Assembly: GCF_902859705.1 (NCBI RefSeq)
Contig: NZ_CADIJO010000006.1
Coordinates: 62,001-126,000 of the forward strand
DNA from: Achromobacter deleyi
GTDB taxonomy: Bacteria; Pseudomonadota; Gammaproteobacteria; Burkholderiales; Burkholderiaceae_B
Direction of reading: 5' to 3'
DNA: 64,000 nt
Shown here piece by piece: positions 50,665-59,244 of this stretch (its first letter is position 1; each line of letters opens with the position of its first letter). The notes under the pieces are model-generated. The model was not told the origin of the DNA. It searched no databases and worked only from the letters and a program-made list of their open reading frames with translations. Made by a program: the position numbers and the translations under genes.

Positions 50665-51939
50665 ATGAACCGCATGCCCCAATCCGACATTGCCTGCCGC
50701 CGCCTGGGGGCCCCACCGGGCCACCACTTCTTCGGCTACTACAACAAGACCGTCTGGCACCGCGGCGGCCGCTATCTGCTGGCCAACCGCACGCCGGTCA
50801 AGGACGCCGTGCTGACGCCCGACCTGCGCGCCGAGGTCGGCTACTTCGACCTGCAGCAGGGCGACCGCTATCACGCCGTCGGCGCCACCACCGCCTGGAA
50901 CTGGCAGATGGGCTGCCAGCTGCAATGGCTGGACGGCAAGGCCGAACCGCAGCTGATCTACAACTGCCGCCGCGACGACGACAGCGGTTTCTATCCCGGT
51001 TTCCGCTCGGCCGTGCACAACGTCATCACCGGTGAAACCCGCTATCTGCCGCTGCCGATCTACGTCGCCGCGCCCAGCAGCCGCTACGCGCTGTGCGTGG
51101 ACTACCGGCGCCTGTACATCACGCACCAGACCATCGGCTACAGCGAACATGCGCCCGGCCCCGTTGCCAATGCGCCCGCCGACGACGGCATCCACACGCT
51201 GGACCTGGACAGCGGCGCACACCGCCTGCTGGTCAGCTACGCGGACCTGGCCGCCTTTCACCCGCGCGCCTCGATGCAACGCGCCATCCATTGGGTCAGC
51301 CACATCGAGGTCAACCCGTCGTCCACCCGCATCCTGTTCCTGCACCGCTGGACCGAACGCGTCAAGGACGAAACCTGCTTCCTGCACCGGCTCATCACCA
51401 TGAACCCGGACGGCAGCGACATGCGCCTGCTGGAGTGTTCCGACCATCCGCTGCCGCAACTGGCCGACGACTTCGACCCCAGCGCGGTCGGCACCTTCGA
51501 CTACGAAAAGTCCGAATACCAGATCTCGCATCCGCTCTGGCGCGACGACCGCTCGATCATTGTCTGGGGTCCGCACGACGGCAGCATCCACTACCACCTG
51601 TATGAAGATGCCCCCGGCGGCGCCGTGCAGGTGGTGGGCGATGGCGTGCTGACCGAGAACGGCCACATGACCTTCTCGCCCGTCGATACCCGCTGGCTGC
51701 TCAGCGACACCTATCCCGACCCCGTCACGCACGAACGCATCCTGTTCCTGTACGACATGCAGACGGGCCAACGCCACGACCTGGGCAGCTTCTACGCCGA
51801 CCCCACACTGTCCAAGGAAAACCGCTGCGACCTGCACCCGCGCTGGAGCCGCGACGGCACGCAGGTCTGCATCGACTCGGTGCACGAAGGCGAACGCCAG
51901 ATGTATGTGCTGGACGTCGCGCCGATCGTGAAGGGATAA
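50665..51939 (+). CDS. Beta-propeller protein resembling TolB/oligogalacturonate lyase folds
   Basis: 424 residues from the ATG at 50665, no signal peptide. Repeated WD40-like/TolB-type beta-sheets with GHHFFGYYNKTVWHRGGRYLLANR at the start, SKENRCDLHPRWSRDGTQVCIDSV near the end and several D-G-S-D turns between. The sheet pattern resembles oligogalacturonate lyase-type propellers, but I see no proof of that activity. Together with the LysR and Bug genes it may serve catabolism of an unknown carboxylate or sugar acid. A strong terminator follows. Confidence 0.65.
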   Translation: MNRMPQSDIACRRLGAPPGHHFFGYYNKTVWHRGGRYLLANRTPVKDAVLTPDLRAEVGYFDLQQGDRYHAVGATTAWNWQMGCQLQWLDGKAEPQLIYNCRRDDDSGFYPGFRSAVHNVITGETRYLPLPIYVAAPSSRYALCVDYRRLYITHQTIGYSEHAPGPVANAPADDGIHTLDLDSGAHRLLVSYADLAAFHPRASMQRAIHWVSHIEVNPSSTRILFLHRWTERVKDETCFLHRLITMNPDGSDMRLLECSDHPLPQLADDFDPSAVGTFDYEKSEYQISHPLWRDDRSIIVWGPHDGSIHYHLYEDAPGGAVQVVGDGVLTENGHMTFSPVDTRWLLSDTYPDPVTHERILFLYDMQTGQRHDLGSFYADPTLSKENRCDLHPRWSRDGTQVCIDSVHEGERQMYVLDVAPIVKG

Positions 51940-51945
51940 AAGAAC

Positions 51946-51974
51946 GGGGCCGCTCAAGGCGGCCCCACTTTTTT
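51946..51974 (+). terminator. Rho-independent terminator after the propeller gene
   Basis: GGGGCCGC (51946-51953), loop TCAAG, GCGGCCCC (51959-51966), then AC and six T. Perfect 8-bp GC stem. Confidence 0.9.
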
Positions 51975-52026
51975 CGACAGGCGATGCGTAACGCGTACGC
52001 AGGACCCGGGTCGGACCGCCCCGGCG

Positions 52027-52677
52027 TCAGCCTTCTTGCGCCACTTGCCGCAACGCCTGCTCGAACACGTCCGCCGGCTGTCCGCCCGACACCAGGTACT
52101 TGCCGTTCAGGATCACCGACGGCACCGACGTGATGCCGCGGTCGCGCCATTCGGCCTCTTCCTTGCGCACCTCGTCGGCATAGCGGCCCGAGGCCAGCAC
52201 CTCGCGGGCCTCGGCTTCGTCCAGCCCCGCATCCGCGGCCGCGCGCGCCAGCACGTCGGCATCCGCCGTGTCCTGGTTGTCGTAGTGATAGGTTTCCAGC
52301 AGGCGCTTCTTCAGCGCCGTCTGGCTGGCCTGGCCCTGCAATCCGGCCCAGTGCAGCAGGCGATGCGCGTCAAAGGTATTGAACGAGCGGTTGTCCTCGG
52401 CCATGCGCATCCGCATGCCAACCGCCGCCGCACGCTCGGTGATGACCTTGCGGTTGGCCTGCACCTGCTCGCGGTCGTAGCCATACTTGGCCATCAGGCG
52501 CTCGATAGTGTTCTGCCCGCCCTTGGGCATGTCGGGATTGAGCTCGAACGGCCGGAACCGCAGCTCGACGTCGGCCTCGCCTTTCACCCGCTCCATCGCG
52601 GTCAGCAGGCCGCCCAGGCCTACCGCACACCAGGGGCAGGCAACGTCGGACACGAAATCGATAGTGACTTTGGACAT
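52027..52677 (-). CDS. DsbA-family (FrnE-like) oxidoreductase
   Basis: 216 residues from the ATG at 52677, thioredoxin fold with helical insertion. The active site is CPWC at residues 14-17 (DVACPWCAVG), and the cis-proline loop is TSVPSVILNG. No signal peptide, so it is cytoplasmic, as in the FrnE/2-hydroxychromene-carboxylate-isomerase-like group. Function is probably thiol-disulphide exchange of small molecules or stress protection. It stands alone between the terminator region of the propeller gene and the AraC gene. Confidence 0.9.
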   Translation of the reverse strand: MSKVTIDFVSDVACPWCAVGLGGLLTAMERVKGEADVELRFRPFELNPDMPKGGQNTIERLMAKYGYDREQVQANRKVITERAAAVGMRMRMAEDNRSFNTFDAHRLLHWAGLQGQASQTALKKRLLETYHYDNQDTADADVLARAAADAGLDEAEAREVLASGRYADEVRKEEAEWRDRGITSVPSVILNGKYLVSGGQPADVFEQALRQVAQEG

Positions 52678-52755
52678 GGAAATCTCCGGGAACAAGCTTG
52701 CAGCGTAGATCAAACCCGCACGGCGGGTTGAAAAGGCCCTGGGTGCGCCAGGGGA

Positions 52756-53721
52756 TCAGCCGCCGCCCTGCGGCCGCAATTCGCGCACGCCATGCCCCAG
52801 CTTGCGCCGCAGCAGGCTGCGCAAGGTCGACGTGTCCGCATAGCCTACCTCGGCCGCCACGCGGTCCAGATCGCAGCCGTTGGACACCAGCTGCTGCGCC
52901 CGCTGCACCCGCAGGTCCTGCACGAACGCCAACGGCGATTTGCCCAGCACTCTCTCGGTGCGCCGCTGCAAGGTGCGCGCATGCACCTGCAACGCCGCCG
53001 CCGCGTCCTGCAAGGAAAAGCCCCGGGACAGATTGCCGCGCACCCAGCGCTCGAAACGCTCGACCAGCGGATCGGCATGGGCCAGGAAATCCGGGATGAT
53101 GTATTGCGCTTGCGACGACCGGTTGTCGATCAGCAGAAACTTCGCCACCGTCGCCGCCAGTTCCGGGCTGGCCTGGCGCATCAGCCACAGCGCAAGATCC
53201 AGGTGCCCCATCGCGGCGCCCGCCGTCACCACACCATGGGAACTGACGATCATGCGCGTGTCATCCAGCCGCACCGCCGGATAGCGTTCGCGAAACAGCG
53301 GCGCCAGCGACCACGTGGTGGTGGCTTCGTGCCCGTCCAGCAAGCCGCTGTCGGCCAGCACGAAGGTGCCGATACACGCGGCCGCGATGCCCACGCCTTG
53401 CGCCCGCCACGCCTGCAACTGCGCCTTGGCCCGAGCCACGTCGCGCCGGCCCAGCGCCGCCACCAGCTTGGGCGGCGTCTTGGCATTCAACGCCGGCACC
53501 ACCGCCCAGTCCGGCCGCGGGACGTCGTCCGCCGGCTGCACGGCCATCGACATGCCCAGCGCCGTGCGGATACGCCGGCCCGCCCCCACCACCGTCACCT
53601 CGAACGGCGCCGCGCCGCCCCCGCTCAGCGCGGCCAGCTCGTTGGCCGTGTCGAACGTATCCAGCAGCGCCGTCAGGCCGGTATCGAAGGCGCCATCCAG
53701 CGCGTAGATGCAGATTCTCAT
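52756..53721 (-). CDS. GlxA-type transcriptional regulator (DJ-1/PfpI domain plus AraC HTH)
   Basis: 321 residues from the ATG at 53721 (MRICIYALDGAFDTG), the usual start for this family. N-terminal DJ-1/PfpI-like domain with the nucleophile-elbow cysteine in AAACIGTFVLADSGLLDG, then an AraC-type double helix-turn-helix (GFSLQDAAAALQVHARTLQRRTERVLGKSPLAFVQDLRVQRAQQLV and VAAEVGYADTSTLRSLLRRKLG). Such regulators often control amine or small-molecule catabolism. The start codon directly touches a 12-bp-arm palindrome, so autoregulation is likely. It is divergent from a GNAT gene. Confidence 0.92.
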   Translation of the reverse strand: MRICIYALDGAFDTGLTALLDTFDTANELAALSGGGAAPFEVTVVGAGRRIRTALGMSMAVQPADDVPRPDWAVVPALNAKTPPKLVAALGRRDVARAKAQLQAWRAQGVGIAAACIGTFVLADSGLLDGHEATTTWSLAPLFRERYPAVRLDDTRMIVSSHGVVTAGAAMGHLDLALWLMRQASPELAATVAKFLLIDNRSSQAQYIIPDFLAHADPLVERFERWVRGNLSRGFSLQDAAAALQVHARTLQRRTERVLGKSPLAFVQDLRVQRAQQLVSNGCDLDRVAAEVGYADTSTLRSLLRRKLGHGVRELRPQGGG

Positions 53722-53754
53722 GTCGTAAATGACCTGATTATTGTCATTTACGAC
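53722..53754. promoter_or_regulatory. Perfect 12-bp-arm palindrome at the AraC gene start
   Basis: GTCGTAAATGAC (53722-53733), 9 bp, GTCATTTACGAC (53743-53754). It begins the base after the AraC start codon and lies 100 bp before the divergent GNAT gene. Candidate operator for autoregulation, or an mRNA hairpin hiding the start. Confidence 0.6.
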
Positions 53755-53854
53755 TATAGATCCCTGGCTGGGGCAATGTCTAGAATGCCTTCGATCCCCC
53801 GCCGGTTCCGCCCCGCCCGGCCCACGCACCCTCAACATTTCAGCGAGACCCGCG

Positions 53855-54592
53855 ATGCAACACTCCGATCAAAGCCAGCTCGACAACCCGGCATGGTTCG
53901 CGTTGACCTCCCGCCAGCAGGCGCTGTGCCAAGGCGAAGGCCTCGCCCTGCGCTATCACCCGGATGTCGCCCCGTTCGCCGCGCTGCGCAACACCACACG
54001 TGAGGCGTTCGACGCCCTGCAACGCCTCATCCCGCCCGGCAGCCAGGCGTTGCTGCAGACCCTGTTCGATGTGCCGCCCGTCGACGGCCTGCGTACTGAA
54101 ACCCTGTTCTCGTTCTTTCAGATGGTGGATGCCGCGCCCGCGCCGGAGGCCGACGACGGCGGCATCCTGTCATTAGGCCCCGCAGACAGCGCCGACATGC
54201 TCGCCCTGGCCCGGCAAACGCGGCCCGGCCCTTTCGGCCCGCGTACCATCGAAACCGGGCGCTACATCGGCCTGCGGCAAGACGGACGCCTGATCGCCAT
54301 GGCGGGCGAACGCATGCGGCTGGACGGCTATGTGGAAATCAGCGCGGTGTGCGTGGACGAGGCGCATCGCGGACGCGGCCTGGCCGGCAGGCTCATGAAT
54401 GTCCTGCGCCGCGATATCGCGGAACGCGGCGACACGGCCTTTCTGCATGTGCGCGACAACAATGCGGCAGCCATCGCGCTGTATGAACGCCTGGGTTTCA
54501 CCAAACGCCAGACCTTCCTGCTGCATCAGATCGGACGGCAGGACGAAGCGCCTACCCCGGGGTTACCCGCCCAAACAGGATCTTCTCGATGA
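53855..54592 (+). CDS. GNAT-family N-acetyltransferase
   Basis: 245 residues from the ATG at 53855. The C-terminal 120 residues form a GNAT domain: VEISAVCVDEAHRGRGLAGRLMNVL contains the acetyl-CoA-binding R/Q-x-x-G-x-G/A loop, and NNAAAIALYERLGFTKRQTF the last strand-helix. The N-terminal 110 residues are of unknown function (YHPDVAPFAALRNTTREAFDALQRLI). It is divergent from the GlxA-type regulator and may be its target. The 3' end overlaps the convergent sugar-transferase-like gene by 41 bp. Confidence 0.88.
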   Translation: MQHSDQSQLDNPAWFALTSRQQALCQGEGLALRYHPDVAPFAALRNTTREAFDALQRLIPPGSQALLQTLFDVPPVDGLRTETLFSFFQMVDAAPAPEADDGGILSLGPADSADMLALARQTRPGPFGPRTIETGRYIGLRQDGRLIAMAGERMRLDGYVEISAVCVDEAHRGRGLAGRLMNVLRRDIAERGDTAFLHVRDNNAAAIALYERLGFTKRQTFLLHQIGRQDEAPTPGLPAQTGSSR

Positions 54593-55328
54593 CTCGCACC
54601 CGGTCCCGGCGACGCCGGACCGCCCGCCCCACCCGGCCGAACGCGCGCTTTTTCTGTTTGGCCTCGCGGCTGGCCTGCAGGTGTTCGATGAACACCTCGC
54701 CGCCCAGCGCATTGTCGGTCTTGTCGAAGATCCAGCAATAGGACACCGGCAGGATACCCAGCCGAAAGCGCGGCGCAGCTGACGCGGCATCGTCAGCCAG
54801 AATGCGTTCCAGCACCAACTGGTCCCACTCGTCCGGCGACGCCGCGCAGGCATCGGCCCACGCCTGCAACAGCTCGGTGGCGGCCGGCGTATGGTTGATG
54901 AACAGCGTCCCGCTCAGCAGGTGCCCATCCGGCTCGAAGTAGGCGCCGATATCGCAATCCATCCCCGCCAGCGCCGGCCACGGATCGCGATGAAACACCG
55001 CGTCCACGTCCACATACAGCATCGGCCCGACGTGCTTCTTGCGCATGGCAACCAACACCCCGGCCTTCATCGACGCATTGCGCACCCACGACCCCGTGGA
55101 ATCGATCGCCTCGGCATCCACCGGCAGCCCCAGCCGTTCGGCGGATCGCACCAGGCGGTTCTTCTCGGCCTCGTAGACGCTGTCCTTCGTATAGAAAGCC
55201 ACCGTCATGCCGGTGGCCAAGGGGCGAACCGCAGGCTCCGCGCGCCCATCCGCCCCCGGAAAACGCGCCACCACGCGCCGATGCTCCGGCGACCAGGCCG
55301 AAAACTTGCGTTGAAACCACTCGAACAT
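54552..55328 (-). CDS. Nucleotide-sugar transferase-like protein (DXD motif)
   Basis: 258 residues. The centre has MLYVDVDAVFHRDPWPAL, a DXD-type motif as in GT-A glycosyltransferases, preceded by TVAFYTKDSVYEAEKNRLVRSAERLGL and followed by GTLFINHTPAATELLQAW. The C-terminal 40 residues are strongly basic (REAKQKKRAFGRVGRAVRRRRDRVR). No membrane segment. It looks like a small cytoplasmic or membrane-surface glycosyltransferase of cell-surface glycan synthesis, but without a cluster around it. It overlaps the convergent GNAT gene by 41 bp. Confidence 0.65.
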   Translation of the reverse strand: MFEWFQRKFSAWSPEHRRVVARFPGADGRAEPAVRPLATGMTVAFYTKDSVYEAEKNRLVRSAERLGLPVDAEAIDSTGSWVRNASMKAGVLVAMRKKHVGPMLYVDVDAVFHRDPWPALAGMDCDIGAYFEPDGHLLSGTLFINHTPAATELLQAWADACAASPDEWDQLVLERILADDAASAAPRFRLGILPVSYCWIFDKTDNALGGEVFIEHLQASREAKQKKRAFGRVGRAVRRRRDRVRVIEKILFGRVTPG

Positions 55329-55396
55329 GATGGGCCGCCTATCAAGACTGAAGAATTCAGGCGGAGTGTAGGAGCGGCGTTTTCAGGCAGGGGGCC

Positions 55397-55446
55397 GTTG
55401 CAACCGGCAGAAATACGGGTCACTGTGTTGCAACCGATCGAAATAT
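55397..55446. repeat. Direct repeats GTTGCAACCG 30 bp apart
   Basis: GTTGCAACCG at 55397-55406 and 55427-55436, each followed after 3 bp by GAAATA. The spacing of 30 bp is close to three DNA turns, and the core GTTGCAAC is itself palindromic. It lies in the 213-bp gap before the orphan gene at 55542; candidate regulator sites for that gene. Confidence 0.4.
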
Positions 55447-55541
55447 GAATTGCGGCAAAAAGCGATCCGCTCTGCGCCGCATGCGGTCGTTACACTAAGG
55501 AGACCAACTGGGGCAGCATCGACTCATACTGGAGAATATCC

Positions 55542-56036
55542 ATGGGTTCCCTTTTTTCCGCCTTGTTCCGCAAAGCCGCGCCGCAGACAAAACCTGCCGA
55601 AGCGCCAACGCCGCCGCTCGACTACGAAAAGATGATCTTGCTGGATGCTGAAAATCTCGCGGAACAGGGCATTGCCAGCGCCTACGAGCAACTCGTGCCC
55701 GAACTCGGCCGGTACATCGACCAGCCCGCGACTCTCACGGAAGTCCTCGATGACAATGCCCCCACCTACAAGATTCAATGCGACGGCCAGGAATACCTCA
55801 TCTATTCCGCCGATGAGCCAGATACCGAGGCTGCAAGCTGGGCAAGAGCGACCTATTTTTTCTTCCTCGCCGTCAACAGGCAACTGGATGGCACGGGCGT
55901 ACAGCTCTACGCCATCAATGGCGGCAACGAGCTTGGCGCCCTCTTTCTCACCCCAGAAGAGGCGGCTGCCGCCCAAAGGGCGCTTCCTCGTCAGAGTGAT
56001 TGGCCCTACCTCCCGACGCTGGCCGACCAGTGTTGA
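55542..56036 (+). CDS. Orphan hypothetical protein
   Basis: 164 residues with a GGAG ribosome site. No signal peptide or membrane helix. A folded acidic alpha-beta protein: PPLDYEKMILLDAENLAEQGIASAYEQLVPELGRYID, LTEVLDDNAPTYKIQCDGQEYLIYSAD, and ATYFFFLAVNRQLDGTGVQLYAINGGNELGALFLTPEE. I do not recognise the family. The base composition is visibly more AT-rich than its neighbours, and it stands alone next to a tRNA gene, both consistent with acquisition. Such small acidic solo proteins can be immunity or antitoxin-like proteins, but nothing here proves that. Confidence 0.7.
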   Translation: MGSLFSALFRKAAPQTKPAEAPTPPLDYEKMILLDAENLAEQGIASAYEQLVPELGRYIDQPATLTEVLDDNAPTYKIQCDGQEYLIYSADEPDTEAASWARATYFFFLAVNRQLDGTGVQLYAINGGNELGALFLTPEEAAAAQRALPRQSDWPYLPTLADQC

Positions 56037-56080
56037 TCCCGAAACACCAGAAGAACCGTAGCCACACCGGCGCCACACGT

Positions 56081-56116
56081 AAAAAAACCCGCAAGGCCAT
56101 CGCGGCTTGCGGGTTT
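56081..56116 (-). terminator. Terminator of the tRNA-Ser gene
   Basis: On the minus strand AAACCCGCAAG, 10-nt loop, CTTGCGGGTTT, then a run of T (plus-strand A-run at 56081-56087). The 11-bp stem is perfect. It lies 57 bp beyond the tRNA 3' end. Confidence 0.75.
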
Positions 56117-56172
56117 CGGGTCTGAGCTTTCGGACTTCAGCTTTCAGACCTGAGCTTTCTTACAGAAATTCT

Positions 56173-56263
56173 TGGCGGACAGAGGGGGATTCGAACCCCC
56201 GATACGCTTTTGACGTATACACGCTTTCCAGGCGTGCGCCTTCAACCGCTCGGCCACCTGTCC
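56173..56263 (-). tRNA. tRNA-Ser (anticodon GGA)
   Basis: 91 nt including the encoded CCA. Acceptor stem GGACAGG/CTCTGTCC, the D-arm GTGGCCGAGC, the anticodon loop CTGGAAA with anticodon GGA, a long type II variable arm (TGTATACGTCAAAAGCGTATC region) as expected for serine, and the T arm GGGGGTTCGAATCCCCC. It reads UCC and UCU codons. The tRNA has intact structure. Confidence 0.97.
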
Positions 56264-56422
56264 TGATCTGGTACGCATTCCGAAAAATGCGAATCCGCGA
56301 TTCTAGCAGATTGGAAAGAATGCTGCAGCGCCCGCCAGCAAAAAGAAAAAGGGGACGCGATTGCGTCCCCCCGGTCCTTCCCCGGGTCTGCCCCCACAAG
56401 GCGCCCCGGGGTCGGCCAGACG

Positions 56423-57976
56423 TTACACCGGCGGCGGGTCCTGTTCGCGGTAGGAACTGACCGTGCCGTCCGGCTCGGTTTCTTCCAGCCGCACCCGGAA
56501 ACCCCACAGACGCGCCAGGTGCTTCATGACTTGCTCGGCATCCTCGGCCGCCAGCGGCCGGCCGCGGCTCTTCAGGTGGCGCAGCACCAGCGACCGGTCG
56601 GTGTCGCGGTTGAAACGCGTGACCTGGATGTCCGGCACCTGGTTGTCGCGGTTGTGCTGCGCGGCCAGCAGGCGGCGGATGTCGCGGTAGCCTTCATCGT
56701 CGTGGATGGCGGCGACTTCCAGCTTGGGGTTGGCCTGGTGGTCCGAGATCGCAAAGAAGCGGAACTCGCGGATCAGGCGCGGCGACAGGTATTGCGAAAT
56801 GAAGGACTCGTCCTTGAAGTTGCGCATGGCGAAGTCCAGCGTCTTCAGCCAGTCGCCGCCCGCGATGTCCGGGAACCAGCGGCGGTCTTCGGGCGTGGGC
56901 TTTTCGCAAATGCGGCGGATGTCCGACATCATCGCGAAGCCCAGGGCGTACGGGTTGATGCCGCCATAGCCGCGTTCGTCAAAGCCGCGCTGGCTGACGA
57001 CGTTGGTATGGCTTTGCAGGAACTCCATCATGAAGCCGTCGTTGACCAGCCCCTTTTCGTGCAGGCGGTTCAGGATGGTGTAGTGCCAGAACGTGGCCCA
57101 GCCCTCGTTCATGACCTTGGTCTGCGTCTGCGGGTAGAAGTACTGCGCCACCTTGCGCACGATGCGTACCAGCTCCTTCTGCCACGGCGCCAGCTTGGGC
57201 GAGTACTTCTCGATGAAGTACAGCAGGTTTTCCTCGGGTTCGGGCGGAAACACCACGGCGGCCGCGCGCGGGTCCTTGTCGGCTTCCAGCCGCGGCAGCG
57301 TGCGCCACAGGTCGTTGTATTGCAGGCGCGCATGCTCTTGGCGTTCGGCCTGGCGGGCGGATTCTTCCTTGTACGAGATGGGGGTGGGCCGCTTGTAGCG
57401 GTCCACGCCGTGATGAGACAGCGCGTGGCAGGAATCGAGCAGCGCTTCCACCGCGTCGATGCCATAGCGGTCTTCGCAGTCCATCACGTACTTGCGGGCG
57501 AACACCAGGTAGTCCAGCACGCCGTCGGCATCGGTCCACTGGCGAAACAGGTAATTGCCCTTGAAGAACGAGTTGTGGCCGTAGCAGGCATGCGCAATCA
57601 CCAGCGCCTGCATCGTCATGGAGTTTTCTTCCATGAGATACGCAATGCAGGGGTTGGAGTTGATCACGATCTCGTACGCCAGGCCTTGCATGCCGCGACG
57701 GTAGTACTGCTCGTTGCGGATGAATTCCTTGCCGTAGGACCAGTGCGGATAGCCAATCGGCAGGCCGGCCGACGCATACGCGTCCAGCATCTGTTCCGAG
57801 GTGATGACCTCGATCTGGTTCGGGTAGGTGTCCAGCCCGTACTCGCGCGCGACCTGCGAGATCGCGTCGTCATAGGACTGGATCAGCTCGAACGTCCATT
57901 CGGAACCTTGCGACAATGGCCGGGGGCTGCCGCCGACCGATTCCGGCTCTACGAGTGCGCCCACGATGGCATTCAT
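56423..57976 (-). CDS. SpoVR-family protein
   Basis: 517 residues, full-length SpoVR/YcgB family. Conserved parts are the HWSYGKEFIRNEQYYRRGMQGLAYEIVINSNPCIAYLMEEN region, GHNSFFKGNYLFRQWTDADGVLDYLVFA and MNEGWATFWHYTILNRLHEKGL, where histidines and glutamates suggest a metal site. Biochemical function is not established; in many bacteria it is co-transcribed with prkA and yeaH and linked to stress and starvation response, as here. It overlaps the upstream yeaH-like gene by 4 nt. Confidence 0.93.
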   Translation of the reverse strand: MNAIVGALVEPESVGGSPRPLSQGSEWTFELIQSYDDAISQVAREYGLDTYPNQIEVITSEQMLDAYASAGLPIGYPHWSYGKEFIRNEQYYRRGMQGLAYEIVINSNPCIAYLMEENSMTMQALVIAHACYGHNSFFKGNYLFRQWTDADGVLDYLVFARKYVMDCEDRYGIDAVEALLDSCHALSHHGVDRYKRPTPISYKEESARQAERQEHARLQYNDLWRTLPRLEADKDPRAAAVVFPPEPEENLLYFIEKYSPKLAPWQKELVRIVRKVAQYFYPQTQTKVMNEGWATFWHYTILNRLHEKGLVNDGFMMEFLQSHTNVVSQRGFDERGYGGINPYALGFAMMSDIRRICEKPTPEDRRWFPDIAGGDWLKTLDFAMRNFKDESFISQYLSPRLIREFRFFAISDHQANPKLEVAAIHDDEGYRDIRRLLAAQHNRDNQVPDIQVTRFNRDTDRSLVLRHLKSRGRPLAAEDAEQVMKHLARLWGFRVRLEETEPDGTVSSYREQDPPPV

Positions 57977-59232
57977 GCGGTTTCCTTCTTGAACAGGTCA
58001 TGGAACACGGGATAGATCTCCCCGCGTTCGCAGATGCGCCGCATCACGAAATGCGGCTCCAGTTTCTGTTCATACTCCGCCCACAGGCTGCTCTTGCGGG
58101 CTTCCTGCGAGTCGGGGATCTCGATATAGGCGAAGTAGCGCGAGGCCGGCAGCAGGTGTTCGGCCAGGAAGCGCGCGCTCTTGCCGGCGTCGGCGCCAAA
58201 CGAATCGCCGTCGCTGGCCTGCGCCGCGTACACGTTCCAGGCCGTGGGCGGATAGCGCTTCTCGACGATCTCGCGCATCAGCTCCAGCGCCGACAGCACG
58301 ATGGTGCCGCCGCTCTTGGGATCGTAGAAGAAGGTCTGCTCGTCCACTTCCTCGGCATTGTCGGTGTGGCGGATGAAGACCAGGTCCACGTGCTCGTACT
58401 TGCGCGACAGGAACAGGTACAGCAGCGTGAAAAAGCGCTTGGCCAGGTCTTTCTTGCCCTCGTCCATGGACCCGGACACGTCCATCAGGCAGAACATGAC
58501 CGCGCGCGCCATCGGAATGGATACCGACACGCGGTTGCGGTAGCGCAGGTCCAGGTCGTCCAGGAACGGCACGCGGGCCAGGCGCTCGCGGCAGTCTTCG
58601 ACGTCCTGCTCCAGCGTCCGGATCTCGTCAGCGGGCGCACCCGCCGACAAGGCCTTGGCCAGGCGTTCTTCGGCGTCTTCCAGGTCGGCGCGCGCCTTCA
58701 CGCTCAGCGCCACCCGCCGCGCCAGCGACGACTTCAGCGTGCGGCTGATGCTGAGCATGCTGGGCGAACCGGTGGTGGTGTAGCCCGCGCGCTGCCATTT
58801 CTTCTGGCTGACCTCGCCCAGCTGATTGCGCGCCAGGTGCGGCAGTTCCAGGTCTTCGAAGAACAGGTTCAAAAATTCGGCGCGCGACAGGCTGAAGGTG
58901 AACTGATCGACCGCCTCGCCTTCGCCGGGCTCGTTGCCGCCCTGGCCTTCTCCTCCTTGCGGCCGGTCGATGGCGTCGCCCTTGGCGAATTCGCGGTTGC
59001 CCGGATGCACCATTTCCCGGTCGCCGCCCGCGCCGTGCCGGAAAGTCGGCTCGGAAATATCGCGGGCGGGCAGGTTGATCTCGCCGCCCTGATCCATGTC
59101 CTGGATCGAGCGGTCGCGGATCATCCCATGGACCGCCTTGCGGATCTGGTCCTTGTAACGCCGAAGAAAGCGCTCCCGGTTGACAGCGCTTTTGTTGCGC
59201 CCGTTAAGACGGCGATCGATCAGTGAATTCAT
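57973..59232 (-). CDS. yeaH: YeaH/YhbH (DUF444) family protein
   Basis: 419 residues, DUF444. It has a VWA-like domain with MFCLMDVSGSMDEGKKDLAKRFFTLLYLFLSRKYEHVDLVFIRHTD (in parts), containing the MIDAS-like DVSGSMD. The N-terminal part is basic and charged (LIDRRLNGRNKSAVNRERFLRRYKDQIRKAV), with a glycine-rich linker (EGQGGNEPGEGE). The family partners PrkA and SpoVR. It sits 12 bp after prkA and overlaps the spoVR-like gene by 4 nt. Confidence 0.93.
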   Translation of the reverse strand: MNSLIDRRLNGRNKSAVNRERFLRRYKDQIRKAVHGMIRDRSIQDMDQGGEINLPARDISEPTFRHGAGGDREMVHPGNREFAKGDAIDRPQGGEGQGGNEPGEGEAVDQFTFSLSRAEFLNLFFEDLELPHLARNQLGEVSQKKWQRAGYTTTGSPSMLSISRTLKSSLARRVALSVKARADLEDAEERLAKALSAGAPADEIRTLEQDVEDCRERLARVPFLDDLDLRYRNRVSVSIPMARAVMFCLMDVSGSMDEGKKDLAKRFFTLLYLFLSRKYEHVDLVFIRHTDNAEEVDEQTFFYDPKSGGTIVLSALELMREIVEKRYPPTAWNVYAAQASDGDSFGADAGKSARFLAEHLLPASRYFAYIEIPDSQEARKSSLWAEYEQKLEPHFVMRRICERGEIYPVFHDLFKKETA

Positions 59233-59244
59233 GATTCACCTCGC

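Noticed and set aside
56081..56116. Hairpin after the gene at 55542 as its terminator.
   Set aside because: The T-run is on the minus strand, so it fits the tRNA-Ser gene; on the plus strand no T-run follows.
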